Of a stretch of 64,000 nt of DNA, positions 61,528 through 64,000 are shown in pieces. The stretch's first letter is position 1, and each line of letters opens with the position of its first letter. A program made the translations under genes and the position numbers. Source of the stretch: Sulfitobacter sp. S190 (GTDB taxonomy: Bacteria; Pseudomonadota; Alphaproteobacteria; Rhodobacterales; Rhodobacteraceae). The notes under the pieces were generated by a model, which was given only the letters and a program-made list of their open reading frames with translations, did no database searches and was not told where the DNA came from. The DNA lies in NCBI RefSeq assembly GCF_025141935.1, contig NZ_CP081120.1, positions 2,356,001 to 2,420,000 on the forward strand. The letters are read 5' to 3'.

Positions 61528-63861
61528 ATGATCAACAACAACAAGATTCTAACGGTCTCCTACGGTACATTTTCGTGCACGCTCGAGGGGTTCGATGATT
61601 CCTTCGGCACGATGAAGGCAATTGCGGAGTATTTTCGCGATCTGGCCGCCGATGACAGATATTTCGGGGCCGAGCCGCCGCAACCCGATGCACAGATGCT
61701 GGCGCGGATCGCACAACGCGAGATATCGCGACACGTCGAAGCCCGCGAGCACGAAGGCAAGATTGTCCTGAGTGCGCAGGAAAACGCCCAGATCGCAGCA
61801 CCCGCCGCAGCAGTCGCTGCAACTGCCGCAGCCACAGCGCCTGCAGCCGAAGCCCCCGAGCCCGTGGCCGCCCGAGAAGACGTGACACCCCCGGCGCCCG
61901 CCGCCGAAGCCCCGCCAATGGATGAAGTCACGGCGGACGTGGAAACTGCGGCGCAAGATGATGCGCCCGATGCAAGTGACGCGAAGGGCGTTGCCGACGC
62001 GCATACCGATCACGAAGACATGCCCGATATCGTGCCCAGCCTTCCCGACGCCGAAGTCGAAGCGTTTTTCGCCGAGGCCGAGCCGGAAGCTTCCGCAGAT
62101 GTATTCGAGGACGATGTTCCGCCTGCGCCCGTCACAGCCGATCAGACGGCGACCTCCATTGCGGAAAAGCTCAAGCGGATCCGTGCCGTGGTATCGAGCC
62201 AGACGGACGAGACTGACGACGCAGACACGGCATATCTGGAAGACGAACACGCCCAAGATGCCGCCTCTGGCGAAGACGCGGAAGAGCACGCTGCTATCGA
62301 TATTTCGGTCGACGTCGAGGCCGAGGACGACGCGCAGGTCGACGTCGAGGTAAATGTCGAGATGGCCGACGAGGACGCCGTTGAAGAAGCCGAAGCGGTT
62401 TCGGCTGACGCGGCGGAAAACCCGGTCATCGCGGATACCCTGCGCGACATCGAAGATGCGCTGGACGCCGATGACGAGATGGAAACGGTGTCGGAATTCG
62501 ACCCCGACGATGCAGACGAATACGACGATGTCGCCGCTTTGCTCAGCCGGCTTGACGCCGAAGTCGAAGCGGAGCCTGTGGATGCCGATGAGGTCGCGGA
62601 GACAGAAGCTGTTTCCGAGAGCGATGAAGATAACACTCCCGAAGACGAAATGGCCTCCGAAGAGGTTGACGTGGCCGAGGACGGTTCCTCGGACGACAAC
62701 ATTCTCGCCGCGTTGGCCTCGCACGATGACGACGCGGGCGATGCCGAGGACGACAACCTGTTTGACGCCGACGGCGAAACCGCCGCCGATAGCGAAGCAG
62801 ATGACGACGACCGCCCGGCGCCGCGTGCACGTGTGATCAAGGTCAAACGCGCCGCCCTCGAAGCTGCGATCGAAAGCGGCCAGCTTGAGGAGTACGAAGA
62901 CGATGACGCCGAGGCGCCCTCTTCCGTCCCGCTGGCTGACCGCTCCAGCCTGAGCGATGAAGCAGAAGCCGAACTCGCACGCGAATTGGCCGAACTCGAA
63001 GCAGAGTTGAATGACGACGATATCGTTGCGGCAGATGCAGAGGTGGCGGCCGAGGATGATGCCGTTGAGGCTGAAGACGCGGAGGGTGCCGAGACGACAG
63101 AGGACCTCCCGACAGCGGATGCTGCGTTCGACAGCACAGACGAGCCGATCGAGAATGTCGAGACGGCCACGGACGCGCCCGCCGAAACAGCCGACATGCA
63201 GGAAACACCGGACGACGATCTGACGCGCCTGATGGCAGAGGCCAAAAGCCAGATGGACGAGCCGGAAAGCGCGACGCGCCGCAACGCCTTCACGCATCTG
63301 CGTGCGGCCGTGGCTGCGAAAAAAGCGGATGAAGCGGTCAGTGGATCGGACGCCGACGACGAAGCGGACGAAGCCTATCGTGACGATCTGGCCAGTGTCG
63401 TGCGCCCGCGCCGTCCCGAAGCCCGCGGCACCCGTACCGAACGGCCCAGCGATATGCGCCCGGCGCCCCTCAAACTTGTGGCCGAGCAAAGGATCGATGT
63501 GGACACCGCCAATGCGGCCCCCGTCCGGCCCCGCCGCGTCGCGGCCGTGGTCGACACCCCGCCCGCGACAGCAGACGGCAGCTTTGCCGATTTTGCCGAA
63601 GAGCAGGGAGCACATGACCTGTCGGACATGCTCGAAGCGGCGGCATCCTACATGTCTTTCGTCGAAGGGCAGTCGCAATTCTCGCGGCCGCAGTTGATGA
63701 ACAAGGTCCGCCAGATCCACGAAGGCGAACTGACACGCGAAGATGGCTTGCGGTCTTTCGGACGCTTGCTGCGCGAAGGCAAGATCGAAAAAATCAAGGG
63801 GGGACGCTTCCAGGTGTCCGACCAGATCGGTTTCAAACCGGACGCACGCGCCGCCGGATGA
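61528..63861 (+). CDS. Very acidic 777-residue protein of unknown function
   Basis: A soluble 777-residue protein with a folded-looking N-terminus (about 1-85; MINNNKILTVSYGTFSCTLEGFDDSFGTMKAIAEYFRDLAADDRYFG) and a folded C-terminus of about 75 residues (FVEGQSQFSRPQLMNKVRQIHEGELTREDGLRSFGRLLREGKIEKIKGGRFQV), the latter looking like a small winged helix. Between them lies a roughly 600-residue stretch dominated by Asp, Glu and Ala, presumably disordered. No signal peptide, membrane helix or catalytic motif is seen. I recall homologues in Roseobacters annotated only as hypothetical. A terminator follows. Confidence 0.8.
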   Translation: MINNNKILTVSYGTFSCTLEGFDDSFGTMKAIAEYFRDLAADDRYFGAEPPQPDAQMLARIAQREISRHVEAREHEGKIVLSAQENAQIAAPAAAVAATAAATAPAAEAPEPVAAREDVTPPAPAAEAPPMDEVTADVETAAQDDAPDASDAKGVADAHTDHEDMPDIVPSLPDAEVEAFFAEAEPEASADVFEDDVPPAPVTADQTATSIAEKLKRIRAVVSSQTDETDDADTAYLEDEHAQDAASGEDAEEHAAIDISVDVEAEDDAQVDVEVNVEMADEDAVEEAEAVSADAAENPVIADTLRDIEDALDADDEMETVSEFDPDDADEYDDVAALLSRLDAEVEAEPVDADEVAETEAVSESDEDNTPEDEMASEEVDVAEDGSSDDNILAALASHDDDAGDAEDDNLFDADGETAADSEADDDDRPAPRARVIKVKRAALEAAIESGQLEEYEDDDAEAPSSVPLADRSSLSDEAEAELARELAELEAELNDDDIVAADAEVAAEDDAVEAEDAEGAETTEDLPTADAAFDSTDEPIENVETATDAPAETADMQETPDDDLTRLMAEAKSQMDEPESATRRNAFTHLRAAVAAKKADEAVSGSDADDEADEAYRDDLASVVRPRRPEARGTRTERPSDMRPAPLKLVAEQRIDVDTANAAPVRPRRVAAVVDTPPATADGSFADFAEEQGAHDLSDMLEAAASYMSFVEGQSQFSRPQLMNKVRQIHEGELTREDGLRSFGRLLREGKIEKIKGGRFQVSDQIGFKPDARAAG

Positions 63862-63876
63862 TCCCACTTACTTACC

Positions 63877-63904
63877 AAAAGGCGGGCCTGACGGTCCGCC
63901 TTTT
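63877..63904. terminator. Bidirectional terminator after the acidic protein gene
   Basis: A 12-bp stem with one G-U pair, AAAAGGCGGGCC at 63877-63888 paired with the complement at 63893-63904, loop of four bases. A/T runs on both ends serve the convergent genes on each side. Confidence 0.85.
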
Positions 63905-63917
63905 GCATGTCTTACTG

Positions 63918-64000
63918 TCAGTCGTTCTCCGAGGGCGGCGCATCGGGGTCCGCCTGCCCGACGCCCTTGAACACGGCCTTCATCGGAAAGGCCCAAAGCA
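63918..64000 (-). CDS. Unidentified protein, C-terminal fragment (truncated by window edge)
   Basis: The last codons of a minus-strand gene entering from the right edge: in frame they read a short hydrophobic-to-acidic tail ending GVGQADPDAPPSEND before a TGA at 63920-63918. The terminator at 63877-63904 lies just beyond. Too little is present to name it. Confidence 0.5.
   Translation of the reverse strand, partial: LWAFPMKAVFKGVGQADPDAPPSEND

Noticed and set aside
61549..63867. 772-codon minus-strand frame, and the serine-rich frame 62142-63293
   Set aside because: Both are reflections of the Asp/Glu/Ala-rich coding sequence on the plus strand; the sense gene has a conserved start region and terminator.

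Overview
This window is a stretch of chromosome from an alphaproteobacterium, most likely the Roseobacter group of the Rhodobacteraceae. The reasons are the C4-type 5-aminolevulinate synthase, FolE2-type GTP cyclohydrolase, a SAM-II riboswitch in front of metZ, a full CtrA box, a DUF1127 protein, the hflK-hflC-degP group beside gor and rpiA, and uniformly GC-rich coding with dense gene packing and many start/stop overlaps. I see no tRNA or rRNA gene, insertion sequence, prophage, integrase or CRISPR array. The content is mostly housekeeping, with several unusual proteins embedded in it.

Layout. 1-9829: a DUF2244 membrane protein, a YqeY-like protein, carA, a large membrane glycosyltransferase with an N-terminal MshEN-like domain behind a perfect CtrA box, a GntR regulator, a HAD 5'-nucleotidase, a UbiH-like hydroxylase, ispG and a RodZ-like protein. 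9951-16548: hemA with an iron-control-element-like sequence in its promoter, an M20 peptidase, a VOC protein, a class V aminotransferase, two coupled Lrp/AsnC regulators and the divergent ilvC. 16619-20524: a small membrane protein, an EamA transporter, folP and folB (the latter fused to a second domain), and a SleB-type cell-wall hydrolase. 20653-28334: a minus-strand group with glyQ, a VOC protein, a small membrane-anchored protein, DUF1206, glyS and a PPDK-like protein whose ATP-grasp residues look eroded.

28515-36422: an exported protein with a peptidoglycan-binding domain and a trypsin-like domain lacking the catalytic triad, a ThDP-dependent decarboxylase coupled to trkH, a DUF1127 protein, folE2, and metZ behind its SAM-II riboswitch. 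36695-47558: an alpha/beta hydrolase, a YfcG-like GST, yciB, an EamA transporter, ftsY, a lytic transglycosylase, a fused NuoE/NuoF-like formate-dehydrogenase-type subunit with no catalytic subunit beside it, a small secreted protein, xseA and purD. 47567-64000: a paralogue of the small secreted protein coupled to an FG-GAP protein and a ferredoxin, a peptidoglycan-binding lipoprotein, degP, a class III aminotransferase, hflC, hflK, gor, rpiA, a second GST coupled to sdaA, a DJ-1/PfpI protein, a thiamine diphosphokinase, and a very acidic 777-residue protein of unknown function. The right edge cuts a minus-strand gene.

Themes: one-carbon and amino-acid metabolism (folP, folB, folE2, glyQ/glyS, sdaA, metZ, ilvC, carA), isoprenoid, haem and quinone biosynthesis (ispG, hemA, UbiH), and envelope quality control (hflKC, degP, SleB, SLT, RodZ). 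The best candidates for new biology are the CtrA- and possibly c-di-GMP-linked glycosyltransferase, the PPDK-like protein, the pseudoprotease, the FolB fusion, the orphan FdsB-like flavoprotein, the pair of small secreted proteins and the acidic protein. Bases 1-106 hold nothing I recognise. The only gene-poor gap above 300 bases is 57469-57808.
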